From the NCBI GenBank assembly GCA_963791805.1, contig CAWBTU010000004.1, positions 620,001 to 684,000 on the forward strand: 64,000 nt of DNA, given 5' to 3'. The notes beneath the pieces were generated by a model, which searched no databases, had not been told where the DNA came from, and worked only from the letters and a program-made list of their open reading frames with translations. This document shows positions 9,226 to 18,566 of this stretch, one piece after another. The position numbers and the translations under genes were made by a program. Position 1 is the first letter of the stretch; every line of letters starts with the position of its first letter. The stretch is from JACMJL01 sp963791805 (GTDB lineage Bacteria; Bacillota; Clostridia; Clostridiales; Clostridiaceae).

Positions 9226-9633
9226 ATGGATACAATAGCAAATATATTTAGAGAAAAAAAGTTAAAACTAACTCCTCAAAGGATAGCAGTTTACAAATAT
9301 TTAAAATCAACTAAAGAGCATCCTTCAGCTGAAATAATATACAAATCTTTACAGACAGAATACCCAACAATGAGCCTTGCAACAGTCTATAAGGCACTAA
9401 AAACCTTAGTTGATGTAGGCCTTATTCAAGAAATTAATGTGGGTGAAGGTAATTTTAGATATGATGGAAATATATGTGATCATCCTCATATTCAATGTTT
9501 AAACTGTAATAAAGTGGAAGATATTGATGGAATTAATTTTATAGATCTAAATGAAAAAGTTCAGAATTTTACCAAGTTTCAAGTTATTGCAAATCAAATA
9601 TACTTTTATGGAATATGTGATAATTGCAAATAG
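9226..9633 (+). CDS. perR: PerR-type peroxide-sensing repressor (Fur family)
   Basis: A 135-residue Fur-family regulator. An N-terminal winged helix (LTPQRIAVYKYL ... MSLATVYKALKTL) binds DNA. The C-terminal dimer domain has the structural zinc Cys pairs CLNC and CDNC, and the PerR-type regulatory site FRYDGN...CDHPHIQC...ID, with Asp and His where PerR binds Fe/Mn. The Asp in RYDGN favours PerR over Fur or Zur. An upstream ATG at 9217 lies inside the AAAAGGATGG ribosome site, so the ATG at 9226 is taken as start. Likely autoregulated through the palindrome in its promoter. No peroxidase genes are adjacent. Confidence 0.85.
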   Translation: MDTIANIFREKKLKLTPQRIAVYKYLKSTKEHPSAEIIYKSLQTEYPTMSLATVYKALKTLVDVGLIQEINVGEGNFRYDGNICDHPHIQCLNCNKVEDIDGINFIDLNEKVQNFTKFQVIANQIYFYGICDNCK

Positions 9634-9644
9634 AAATATTTTTT

Positions 9645-9672
9645 AAAATAGACATTTAGTCTATTTTTTTTA
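9645..9672 (+). terminator. perR terminator
   Basis: Stem AAAATAGAC/GTCTATTTT with ATTTA loop followed by a run of T, 12 bases after the perR stop codon. Confidence 0.85.
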
Positions 9673-9719
9673 TAATTAATTATCTTCACTCTTCATATAC
9701 TTAAATGGAGGTGAAATTA

Positions 9720-10658
9720 ATGAAATTCAGAGTAATTTTTCTAAAGAAAAAACATATCTACTACGCTATTTTAGCAACAATTATATTAATTCTATTAATC
9801 ATCTTGCTAAACTCGAAAAAATCAGCCACTACCTTTAGTACTATTACTGAAAACAAGGCCATTAAGGCTGATTTAACAGGAGATGGAAATGAAGATATTT
9901 TATACATAAATACGAATAAGGATAAGTATTATATACAAGTAAATACAAAGGACACTAGTTTATTTCTAAAACCAGAAATAAATATTCCTACTGTAGGGTC
10001 CTACTACCCTTACTGGCCTATGAAGGTAACATTGATGGATGTAAACAGAAATAAAGTACCCGAAATTTTTGTCCAAGCATCAGAAAATAACTCCCCCATA
10101 AAGCATATTTTTATTTGGGACAAGAGTACTTTTAAAGATATTTATTGCTCAAATGATAATATTCTAGGTTTTATGGATTGTAAAAATAACAAAACTCCAA
10201 AAATTATTTCTGCAAATATTTCTAATGGTATTATGACTCAAACTAACTATGTTCTAATAAACAATGAACTTCATAATTTTAGTTATACTCCTGAGGATAA
10301 CTTTTTTGGAAAAGACACAATGATATGCTTTATTAAATATATTCAAGGCTTGCCCCGAAGCGAACCATATAAGCAAACTGAAATTTTTTTTCCTGGTGTT
10401 ACTGGAAATGACCTTTCAGTAATAGGAAAAATGTCAGGGGATAATTCAACCTATACCCTTGAAGATGGGCTTTTTATGGATACAAAATGGACCAAAGAGG
10501 GGGATGTATCAGAAGTAAAATGGGTATTAAATTTTAAAGGTACCTCTAACACAAATAGCACTGTTATAAAACACTATTCTATTTCTATATTACTAAAAGC
10601 AACATCAAATCCCAATAGCAGTTTCTACTTTAAAATAAAATCAATTTCAAAAGAATAG
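9720..10658 (+). CDS. membrane-anchored VCBS/FG-GAP-like protein
   Basis: A 312-residue exported protein. Residues about 10-30 form a strongly hydrophobic anchor (ILATIILILLIILLN region) and the rest is extracytoplasmic. After the anchor comes ADLTGDGNEDILYIN, a calcium-binding-like D-x-T-G-D-G-N-x-D loop typical of FG-GAP/VCBS repeats, and a second weaker one, DVNRNKVPEIFV. No catalytic signature is seen. An ATG at 9705 precedes the GGAGGTG ribosome site, so the start is the ATG at 9720. It is a single-gene unit behind perR. Function unknown; a surface-binding role is inferred. Confidence 0.75.
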   Translation: MKFRVIFLKKKHIYYAILATIILILLIILLNSKKSATTFSTITENKAIKADLTGDGNEDILYINTNKDKYYIQVNTKDTSLFLKPEINIPTVGSYYPYWPMKVTLMDVNRNKVPEIFVQASENNSPIKHIFIWDKSTFKDIYCSNDNILGFMDCKNNKTPKIISANISNGIMTQTNYVLINNELHNFSYTPEDNFFGKDTMICFIKYIQGLPRSEPYKQTEIFFPGVTGNDLSVIGKMSGDNSTYTLEDGLFMDTKWTKEGDVSEVKWVLNFKGTSNTNSTVIKHYSISILLKATSNPNSSFYFKIKSISKE

Positions 10659-10689
10659 GCTATACATAATAAGTCCTGAATAAATTAAA

Positions 10690-10783
10690 GGGACCGAAAT
10701 TCGGTCCCAAGGGGGATGGGGGGTTTTAGCATATAAGATAGGTTGCTACCTTCCTAATATACTATGGAGATTTATTTCTCCCA
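10690..10783. other. intergenic multi-hairpin element
   Basis: Three hairpins in under 100 bases. First GGGACCGAA/TTCGGTCCC (10690-10708) with a 1-base centre, then a G-rich single-stranded stretch AAGGGGGATGGGGGG, AGGT/ACCT around TGCT (10740-10751), and TGGAGA/TCTCCCA around a T-rich loop (10765-10783). There is no clean T-tract after the first hairpin, so it is not an ordinary terminator for the gene ending at 10658. It may be an RNA structure or a small repeat; the strand is undecided. Confidence 0.4.
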
Positions 10784-10838
10784 TTACATTAGTATTATTA
10801 ACATTATTCTTTTTTTTATTCAAAGGAATAAAAAATTA

Positions 10839-11549
10839 TCAGACTTTATAATACAACATAACAAGAACACTTGCTGAATTAAAGAAAAAATGGTTGAAAA
10901 CTGCATACCAATATCCTTTTTTATTTATCAAATAGCAATTTACAAGTCCAATTGTAAAAATCACTGCAAAAGATTTCAAATTAGCATGAAATAGTGCAAA
11001 TATGACGCTACTAATAATAGCTCCTAAATATACTCCTGTATATTTTTTTAATACCTTTTCATACAGAACCCACCTGAATACAAATTCTTCTACTACCGGT
11101 GCAAAAACCATTGTGATCGGCATCATTATAATAAATTTTAGTAATGAAAAATCACTCATTTCCTTCACTATATTTTGATCCTTAGTTTCAATTTTAAAAC
11201 TAGAAAGTATAATCATAAAAACTATTGATACAATCATAGCTAGTAAATAATTAAAAATTGCATATTTAAATGCTTTAAATATATTAAATTCATTAAAGTT
11301 AAATTTGTATTTCTGAAAATCTTTTTTGTAATTATTCTTACCCATCAAAATCAAATCTATAATTACAATTGAAAACGGAAATAAGTTATAAGTTACATCT
11401 GATGTAAGAATGCTTGCAACTAAATATATACTACAAATTAAAAATATAATAACTTTATTAATTCTATTATCCATCCCAGACTTAATGAATACTACAATAG
11501 GAACTATATAAATCATAAAGAAAATCATTAGATTAATTACAATACTCAT
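10839..11549 (-). CDS. CPBP-family intramembrane metalloprotease
   Basis: A 236-residue protein with about seven hydrophobic segments and the three CPBP (CAAX protease/Abi) motifs near the C-terminus: EEFVFR (EExxxR), FALFH (FxxxH) and NHFFFN (HxxxN). These residues form the metal site of Rce1-like intramembrane proteases. In bacteria such proteins often serve bacteriocin immunity or membrane-protein processing, but no bacteriocin gene is visible nearby. It is a single-gene unit with a GGTGGTG ribosome site. Confidence 0.88.
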   Translation of the reverse strand: MSIVINLMIFFMIYIVPIVVFIKSGMDNRINKVIIFLICSIYLVASILTSDVTYNLFPFSIVIIDLILMGKNNYKKDFQKYKFNFNEFNIFKAFKYAIFNYLLAMIVSIVFMIILSSFKIETKDQNIVKEMSDFSLLKFIIMMPITMVFAPVVEEFVFRWVLYEKVLKKYTGVYLGAIISSVIFALFHANLKSFAVIFTIGLVNCYLINKKGYWYAVFNHFFFNSASVLVMLYYKV

Positions 11550-11584
11550 TTTAAAACACCACCATTAAAAGTTTTTTATATAAA

Positions 11585-11616
11585 AATAGAAGCAGATCAA
11601 ACTCTCTGCTTCTATT
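11585..11616 (-). terminator. terminator of the lonB-lon-engB unit
   Basis: A 12-bp perfect stem (AATAGAAGCAGA/TCTGCTTCTATT) with an 8-base loop, followed on the minus strand by a T-rich tract. It lies about 60 bases beyond the engB stop. Confidence 0.85.
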
Positions 11617-11673
11617 AATTAAAGCTTCTATAGATTCAACTTTAACATGTTATAAAAATAATATCTAAATAAA

Positions 11674-12261
11674 TTATTCAACTATTCTATCAAAAATTGT
11701 ATCAATAAGCTCTTCTTTTCCTGTCCTTTTTAACGATGAAAAATGAAGTATTTTCTCATCACTACTTAATTTAAGAGTATCCCGAATTAGTTTATCACTT
11801 TTAAAAATTTCATTTTTTGTAAGTTTATCTATTTTTGTAGAAACTATAATGCATTCAATTCCATAGTGCCTAATCCAATTATTCATTAAAATGTCATCAT
11901 CTGTTGGTTTATGCCTTGAATCAACCAATAAAACAAATTTTTTTAAAGTTTCTCTGCCCTTTAGATATGATTCAATCATATTACCCCAGCTTTGTTGCTG
12001 CGATTTTGAAATTTTAGCATATCCATAACCAGGTAAATCAACAAAGAACACAACCTTGTTAATTAAGAAAAAATTAACTAATCTTGTCTTTCCTGGAGTC
12101 GCACTTACTTTAGCTAACTTTTTTCTATTAGTTATAGTATTTATTAAAGATGACTTACCTACATTTGATTTTCCAACAAAAGCCACTTCAGGAAACCCAT
12201 CTTTTGGATATTGACCTGATGTTACTGCTGATATTACAAAATCTGATTGCTTAATTTCCAT
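11674..12261 (-). CDS. engB: ribosome biogenesis GTPase EngB/YsxC
   Basis: A 195-residue TRAFAC GTPase needed for assembly of the large ribosomal subunit. G-motifs are all present: G1 GKSNVGKS, G2 region SATPGKTR, G3 DLPGYG, G4 TKIDK and G5-like HFSSLKRTG. Length is standard. It is 18 bases downstream of lon, as in many Clostridia, and shares the transcript; its start has AGGGAGATAAAGT. Function is well established for the family. Confidence 0.96.
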   Translation of the reverse strand: MEIKQSDFVISAVTSGQYPKDGFPEVAFVGKSNVGKSSLINTITNRKKLAKVSATPGKTRLVNFFLINKVVFFVDLPGYGYAKISKSQQQSWGNMIESYLKGRETLKKFVLLVDSRHKPTDDDILMNNWIRHYGIECIIVSTKIDKLTKNEIFKSDKLIRDTLKLSSDEKILHFSSLKRTGKEELIDTIFDRIVE

Positions 12262-12279
12262 ACTTTATCTCCCTAGTTT

Positions 12280-14598
12280 TTATTCCTGAATAATTGAATT
12301 TTGAATCACTGTATCAATTTGGTCAGCGTATATAAAGTTGATTTTTCCCTTTACAGTGTTTGGGATTTTTATAATATCTTTTTCGTTCTCTTTTGGTACA
12401 ATAACAGTGTCTATACCTGCTCTATAAGCTGCTAGACATTTTTCTTTTAATCCACCAATAGGTAGTACTCTACCTGTCAAAGTTATTTCTCCAGTCATAG
12501 CAACATTATGTCTAACCTTTTTACCACTCAAAGCAGATACCATGGCTGTAATCATTGTTACTCCAGCAGATGGTCCATCTTTTGGTACAGCACCTTCAGG
12601 TACATGAATATGCAAATCCTTATCTTTATAAAAGTCACCATTTATATTATATTTCTCAGCATTAGATCTAACATAGCTATACCCTGCTCTGGCAGATTCC
12701 TTCATTACATCTCCAAGTTGTCCTGTTAATTCAAGTTTTCCTGTTCCATTCATAACACTAACTTCAATAGGTAAAGTATCTCCACCATATCCAGTCCATG
12801 CCATTCCCATAACTACGCCAATTTTATCAGCCTTATTAATCTTATCATAGGTAAAAATAAATGGACCTAAGAATCTTTTTACATGATTTACAGTAATAGA
12901 AATTGTATTTCTCTCTTTTTCAATGAGCTCAGCAATAGATTTTCGAATAACTGAAGCAATTTTTCTTTCAAGGTTTCTGACACCTGATTCTTTTGTATAG
13001 TTTTCAATAATGCAATTGATAGCAGCATCTGAAAAAGCTATTCTATTGTCCTCAACACCATTTTCTATCAATTGTTTAGGTATCAAATGCATCTTAGCAA
13101 TATTTAGCTTTTCTTCAGAAGTGTATCCAGAGATTTCGATTATCTCCATTCTGTCCATTAAAGGCCGAGGAATAGTCTCTAAAGAATTTGCTGTTGTAAT
13201 AAATAGTACTTTAGATAAATCAAAATCAAGCTCTAAATAGTGGTCTCTGAAAGTGCTATTTTGCTCACTATCCAAAACTTCAAGTAAAGCATCCGCAGGG
13301 TCACCTCTAAAGTCATTACTCATCTTGTCTATTTCATCAAGTAAAAAAAGAGGATTCTTGGTCTTAGCTTGTTTCATTCCATAAATCACTCTACCAGGCA
13401 ATGACCCAACATAAGTCTTTCTATGTCCCCTTATTTCAGCTTCATCTCTAACACCGCCTAGTGACATCCTTACAAAATTACGATTAAGAGCATTTGCAAT
13501 TGACTTTGCGATAGATGTTTTTCCAACTCCAGGAGGTCCAACTAAGCATAGAATTGGTCCCTTCAAGGATTTACTCATATTTTTCACAGCCAAATACTCT
13601 ATAATTCTATCTTTGACTTCTTCTAATCCATAATGCTCTTTTTCAAGTATTTCTCGTGCTCTTTTAATATCCATGTTATCTTCAGTTGTATTACTCCAAG
13701 GTAACTCTAAAATCCAATCAATATAAGTTCTAATTACTCCACCTTCAGCTGAATAGCTTCCAGTATTTTTAAGTCTATCAAGTTCGTGAAGAACTTTCTC
13801 TTTTACTTCCTTAGGTAACTTAGCCTTATTTATCCTAGCTTTATATTTATTAATTTCTTTCTTGTCTTCGTCATCTTCACCTAATTCTTCTTGGATAACT
13901 TTTATTTGCTCTCTAAGGTAATATTCCTTTTGCATTTTATCAATTTTATTTTTAACTTTTGTTCCGATTTTTTTCTCTATTTTAAGAATATCAATCTCAC
14001 TAACTAAAATTAATAAAATGTTGTCCAGTCTCTTAATAACGTCACTAGCTTCAAGAAGTTCTTGTTTTTTATCTTGCTTCAGCATAAGATATGAACTTAC
14101 CACATCAGCAAGCCTTCCTGGGGCCTCCATATCTTCTAAAGAAACTAAAGCCTCTGCTGGAATGCTACCTGATAATTTCATGTACTCATTAAATGAATCC
14201 TTTACAGTTCTCACTAATGCTTGGCATTTGTTATCATTAGTAGATTCCTTATCACTTATAATCTTAATCTGTGCCTTAAAGAAATCTTCGTCTTCAATAT
14301 ACTCAATTATTTCTCCTCTATTTACACCTTCTACTAATACTCTAACAGTATCACCAGGTAATTTAAGAATTTGTTTAACACTACAAATTGTTCCTATACT
14401 AAAAATATCTTCTTTCTCAGGCTCTTCAACTTTAGGATCCTTTTGAGAAACTAAAAAAATCTCCTGCTCATTTAGCATCGCATTTTCTAAAGCGATAACA
14501 GACTTTTCACGTCCAACATCAAAATGAAGCACCATATACGGGAATATAGTTATCCCTCTAAGTGGAATTAAAGGAAGAATTTTAATATCACTTTTCAT
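12280..14598 (-). CDS. lon: ATP-dependent protease Lon
   Basis: A 772-residue cytosolic AAA+ serine protease that degrades misfolded and regulatory proteins. Order: N-terminal substrate-binding LAN domain (about 1-200, starting LPLIPLRGITIFPYMVLHFD), coiled coil (about 205-260), AAA+ module with Walker A GPPGVGKTS, Walker B LFLLDEIDKM, and the C-terminal S16 protease domain with catalytic Ser in PKDGPSAGVTM and the partner Lys in GGLKEKCLAA. Full length. It follows lonB by 177 bases, so it may have its own promoter there. ATG start behind GGAGGGGAGAAA. Confidence 0.97.
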   Translation of the reverse strand: MKSDIKILPLIPLRGITIFPYMVLHFDVGREKSVIALENAMLNEQEIFLVSQKDPKVEEPEKEDIFSIGTICSVKQILKLPGDTVRVLVEGVNRGEIIEYIEDEDFFKAQIKIISDKESTNDNKCQALVRTVKDSFNEYMKLSGSIPAEALVSLEDMEAPGRLADVVSSYLMLKQDKKQELLEASDVIKRLDNILLILVSEIDILKIEKKIGTKVKNKIDKMQKEYYLREQIKVIQEELGEDDEDKKEINKYKARINKAKLPKEVKEKVLHELDRLKNTGSYSAEGGVIRTYIDWILELPWSNTTEDNMDIKRAREILEKEHYGLEEVKDRIIEYLAVKNMSKSLKGPILCLVGPPGVGKTSIAKSIANALNRNFVRMSLGGVRDEAEIRGHRKTYVGSLPGRVIYGMKQAKTKNPLFLLDEIDKMSNDFRGDPADALLEVLDSEQNSTFRDHYLELDFDLSKVLFITTANSLETIPRPLMDRMEIIEISGYTSEEKLNIAKMHLIPKQLIENGVEDNRIAFSDAAINCIIENYTKESGVRNLERKIASVIRKSIAELIEKERNTISITVNHVKRFLGPFIFTYDKINKADKIGVVMGMAWTGYGGDTLPIEVSVMNGTGKLELTGQLGDVMKESARAGYSYVRSNAEKYNINGDFYKDKDLHIHVPEGAVPKDGPSAGVTMITAMVSALSGKKVRHNVAMTGEITLTGRVLPIGGLKEKCLAAYRAGIDTVIVPKENEKDIIKIPNTVKGKINFIYADQIDTVIQNSIIQE

Positions 14599-14774
14599 TT
14601 TCTCCCCTCCTCATGTATTATTACTCGTGCAATATATTAGTTCTTATTTAATTAATATATTAGCCCAAATTTTAGAAAAATGAAAGTAGCTATGCAAAAT
14701 ATATGCTTAGCTAGACTAATATATTATACCCATAAAAATATTATTTTACAATTGTTATAGGAAAATATACTTAA

Positions 14775-16460
14775 TTAACATGGATTATTAGTAGAACTTG
14801 CATAAAGCATTCCTACTTTTGTATCTATGGATATTGATGTTTTTTCATTATATTCCAATTCCATACTTAATGCTATAACTTCTTCAATATTTGAAACAGG
14901 AATTACAACGGCATCTTCAATATCAGCAAAACTTTCTTGCCAATTATCCTTAGGTATTATTATTCTTTTTGCACCTGCTTTTATTCCTGCTTCTATCTTT
15001 GAATTTACTCCACCTATAGGTTTTACATTACCATGTAAGGAAATCTCTCCTGTCATAGCAACCTTATTATCAACAGGTATATTTTTAATCGCACTATAAA
15101 TAGCAACTGCGATGCTTATTCCTGCTGACGGCCCATCTATTGGTGCCCCACCTGGAAAGTTAATATGTATGTCATACTCATCACAATTAATATCAAATTT
15201 CTTCTCTAGTACACTTATTACATTTTCAATTGAACATCTAGCTGTACTCTTTCTAACCATCTTCCTATTATAGCTACTAATTTCTTCTTCATGTACAATT
15301 CCTGTAATTGTAACTTTTCCTTTTCTAATTTTAACTCTTCTAGCCATTGCTTCTATTTCCATAACTGTACCTATATTTGCTCCATAAACTGCAAGGCCAT
15401 TTACATAACCAACTTGTGGTATCTCACTAATGTTTTTTTCAGGTCTTGGTGAATACTGGCCATTTTCAATAACGCTTTCTAAATCACTTGTTTTAATCTC
15501 ATCTCTTTTATCATTTATGGATATGCCCGCTGCAAGTTGCAATAGATTTACGGCATCTCTACCATTAGTAGCATACTTTCCTATAAGATGAATTGCTTCT
15601 TCACTTATCTTCATATCAATTTTTTCAATTGCGTTTTTAGCAATTGTTTCTACCTCTTCAGAGGTTAATCCTCTAAAATACACTTCTACACATCTTGATC
15701 TCAAAGCGGCAACTATTTCTTCAGCATTTCTAGTAGTTGCTCCTACCAGTCTAAAATCTGCTGGAAATCCATTATCGAATACCTCTTTCACGTAGGTTGG
15801 CATATTTTGATCTGTTGAATTATAATATACACTATCTAAAAAAACTTTTCTATCTTCCATCACCTTAAGCAATTTATTCATTTCAATTGGATGTAACTCC
15901 CCTATTTCATCAATAAAAAGCACCCCACCATGAGCCCTAGTAACTGCGCCGGCCTTTGGCTGAGGAATACCTGCTACTCCTAGTGGACCAGCTCCTTGAT
16001 AAATAGGATCATGTACTGAACCTATTAGCGGATCTGCTATTCCTCTATCATCAAATCTAACTGTAGTGGCATCAATTTCAATAATTTTTGCATCTTCGCT
16101 AAAAGGAGAATTTTTTTGTTTCTTTGCGTATTCTAAAACTAACCTCGCAGCAGCAGTTTTTCCTACTCCAGGTGGTCCGTAAATAATTACATGCTGAGGA
16201 TTATTTCCACATAACGCTGCAATAAGTGCTTGAATACCTTTCTCCTGACCAATAATTTCTTCAAAATGCTTTGGTCTACTTTTTTCTGATAGAGGTTCTG
16301 TTAATTTTACTTTTCTCATCTTCATAAGGTTTTCCATTTCTTTTTTATTTTCTTGTACTACACTAACCTTATTCGATTGTTGAGTTTTTAATGCATTTAA
16401 AAAATAAAGTCCTATTATTACTGTAAAAGATATTTCTAATAAAAGCAGTATGTTTGTCAT
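14775..16460 (-). CDS. lonB: Lon-like protease LonB
   Basis: A 561-residue membrane-anchored Lon relative. An N-terminal transmembrane segment (about residues 3-22) replaces the LAN domain. The AAA+ module has GPPGVGKTAAARL and FIDEIGELHP, with the family's long insertion before Walker B. The S16 domain carries Ser in IDGPSAGISIAV and Lys in GGVNSKIEAGI. In Bacillus, LonB acts in the forespore under sigma-F; here it lies between clpX and lon as in many Clostridium genomes. Start behind AAAGGGTGAAAGAAT. The gene order supports a proteolysis cluster. Confidence 0.93.
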   Translation of the reverse strand: MTNILLLLEISFTVIIGLYFLNALKTQQSNKVSVVQENKKEMENLMKMRKVKLTEPLSEKSRPKHFEEIIGQEKGIQALIAALCGNNPQHVIIYGPPGVGKTAAARLVLEYAKKQKNSPFSEDAKIIEIDATTVRFDDRGIADPLIGSVHDPIYQGAGPLGVAGIPQPKAGAVTRAHGGVLFIDEIGELHPIEMNKLLKVMEDRKVFLDSVYYNSTDQNMPTYVKEVFDNGFPADFRLVGATTRNAEEIVAALRSRCVEVYFRGLTSEEVETIAKNAIEKIDMKISEEAIHLIGKYATNGRDAVNLLQLAAGISINDKRDEIKTSDLESVIENGQYSPRPEKNISEIPQVGYVNGLAVYGANIGTVMEIEAMARRVKIRKGKVTITGIVHEEEISSYNRKMVRKSTARCSIENVISVLEKKFDINCDEYDIHINFPGGAPIDGPSAGISIAVAIYSAIKNIPVDNKVAMTGEISLHGNVKPIGGVNSKIEAGIKAGAKRIIIPKDNWQESFADIEDAVVIPVSNIEEVIALSMELEYNEKTSISIDTKVGMLYASSTNNPC

Positions 16461-16564
16461 ATTCTTTCACCCTTTCTTAACAAATATATTTATGAATATA
16501 CATTTTTATTATGTTCAGTTTTCATTAATATATTCTTAGAGAGAATGATTAAATTCCAAAATAG

Positions 16565-16592
16565 TTAAAAAAAGTAGCTTACGCTACTTTTT
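16565..16592 (-). terminator. terminator after clpX
   Basis: AAAGTAGC/GCTACTTT stem (16571-16578 and 16583-16590) with a TTAC loop and T-run on the minus strand. The stem overlaps the end of clpX and separates the tig-clpP-clpX unit from lonB. Confidence 0.8.
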
Positions 16593-17887
16593 ATGCTGTC
16601 TCTGGACCTCTTTTATTTTTATTTCGTTTTGAGCCCTTTATTATAGATCTCTTTTCACCTTCTGGAAGTAAATCCACAATCGGTTCTTTTGTTTTAAGTG
16701 TGTCTTCTGTTACTGTAACTCTTGTAATTTCTTCCTTTGAAGGAATATCAAACATAATATCTTTCATTATTTCTTCAAGTATTGCTCTAAGACCTCTAGC
16801 CCCTGTATTTCTACTAATTGCTTCTTCAGCAATAGATTCTAGTGCAGTGTCTTCAAAGTCTAAAACAACATTATCCATTTCAAACAACTTCTTATATTGT
16901 TTTATTAAAGCATTTTTAGGTTCGCTTAAAATTTTAATAAGCGCATGCCTATCTAAGGCCTCTAAAGTTACAACAATTGGAAGCCTTCCCACAAATTCAG
17001 GTATTAAGCCAAATTTTAATAAATCACCTGGCATAATATCCTTAAGAACAACTCCAACATCTTTTTCTTTCTTTGACTGAATATCAGCGCCGAAACCTAA
17101 GGAACTCTGTCGTGTCCTCTTTTCTATTATTTTATCAATACCATCAAAGGCACCACCACAAATAAATAAAATGTTCGTAGTATTTATTTGTATAAATTCC
17201 TGATGCGGATGCTTTCTGCCACCTTGTGGTGGTACAGACGCAATTGTTCCTTCAAGTATTTTTAATAATGCTTGTTGTACTCCTTCACCAGAAACATCTC
17301 TTGTGATTGATGGATTCTCAGATTTTCTTGCAACTTTATCAATTTCGTCAATGTAAACTATCCCTTTTTCTGCTCTTTCTATATCATAATCTGCGTTTTG
17401 AATTAATTTTAAGAAGGATATTTTCAACATCCTCACCAACATAACCAGCTTCTGTCAAAGTAGTAGCATCTGCAATAGCAAAAGGGACATTTAAAAACTT
17501 AGCAAGGGTCTGAGCAAGTAAAGTTTTCCCTGATCCTGTTGGTCCAAGTAAGAGTATATTACTCTTTTGAAGCTCAACCTCTTCATCGCTAGTTGTTGAA
17601 TTAATTCTTTTGTAGTGATTGTATACAGCCACTGCAAGAGATTTTTTTGCACCTTCTTGACCAACTACATATTGATCTAAGTAAGATTTTATTTCTACAG
17701 GCTTTGGTAGTGCGTTCATATCAATTTGAACAATTTCCTCAAATTCATCAGTAATGATCTCTGAGCAAAGTTCTATACATTCATCACAAATGTACACTCC
17801 TGGACCTGCAATAAGCCTTCTTACTTGATCCTGACTTTTTCCACAGAATGAACACTTCAACTGTTTTTTATCCTCAATTCTGGTCAT
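16591..17887 (-). pseudogene. clpX: ClpX, AAA+ unfoldase of ClpXP, interrupted by a one-base frameshift
   Basis: The two open frames together encode a normal 431-residue ClpX if one base is removed. The first part has the N-terminal zinc-binding domain (CSFCGKSQ ... CDECIELC), Walker A GPTGSGKT and the LTEAGYVGEDVENILLK segment, then runs into a false INSKRRL end. The second part picks up in another frame at LIQNADYDIERAEKG, followed by Walker B VYIDEIDK, sensor and arginine-finger regions and a basic C-terminus. The break is at a run of four A on the coding strand (17407-17410), where three would restore the frame. It may be a sequencing indel, a real mutation, or (less likely) recoding. ATG 17887 is preceded by AGAGGTGAAGAA. 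Confidence 0.9.
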
Positions 17888-17904
17888 TTCTTCACCTCTC
17901 AAGG

Positions 17905-18489
17905 TTATTTCTTTTTTTCTATTACTTCATCAACTAATCCATATTCTTTAGCTTCATTCGCAGACATAAAATAATCTCTTTCAACATCTTTTTCTACCTG
18001 TTCTAATGGTTTACCTGATCTTTCGCTTAATATTCTATTCAATGTTTGTTTGCTTTTTAATATTCTTTGAACATGTATATTAATGTCTGTCGCTTGGCCT
18101 TGATACCCGCCTGAAGGCTGATGAATCATTATTTCACTATTGGGAAGAGCAAATCTCTTTCCTTTTGCTCCAGCAGCAAGTAAAAATGCTCCCATAGAAG
18201 CAGCCATACCAACACAAATAGTTGATACATCGGGTTTTATGTACTGCATAGTATCAAAAATTGCCATACCCGAAGTAATAGAGCCACCAGGACTATTAAT
18301 ATAAAGATATATATCCTTATCGGGATCTTCTCCTTCTAAAAATAATAGTTGAGCTACAATTAAACTAGCAGTAACATCATTTACTTCTTCACCTAAAAAC
18401 ACTATTCTATCCTTTAACAGCCTAGAATAAATATCATAGGATCTTTCGCCTCTATTAGTTTGCTCCACAACCATTGGCACTAAACTCAT
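17905..18489 (-). CDS. clpP: ClpP, proteolytic subunit of ATP-dependent Clp protease
   Basis: A 194-residue serine peptidase that forms the tetradecameric barrel served by ClpX or ClpC. The catalytic triad is visible: Ser in GMAASMGAF, His in MIHQPSGG, Asp in VERDYFM. N-terminal processing region and handle helix are of normal length. It lies between tig and clpX with only 17 bases to the clpX start, so it is cotranscribed; the start has TAGGAGGGTTTTGTT. If the clpX break is real, ClpP would have to work with other Clp ATPases. Confidence 0.97.
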   Translation of the reverse strand: MSLVPMVVEQTNRGERSYDIYSRLLKDRIVFLGEEVNDVTASLIVAQLLFLEGEDPDKDIYLYINSPGGSITSGMAIFDTMQYIKPDVSTICVGMAASMGAFLLAAGAKGKRFALPNSEIMIHQPSGGYQGQATDINIHVQRILKSKQTLNRILSERSGKPLEQVEKDVERDYFMSANEAKEYGLVDEVIEKKK

Positions 18490-18566
18490 AACAAAACCCT
18501 CCTACCTATATTACCAATTTTATTAAATTAAGAGCCAGAAAAGGCTGACTCCTAATCTATCATATA

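Noticed and set aside
17400..17416. Programmed frameshift in clpX
   Set aside because: The shift needed is +1 at CTT AAA A, with no rare codon, stop or Shine-Dalgarno-like stimulator; an indel is the simpler explanation.
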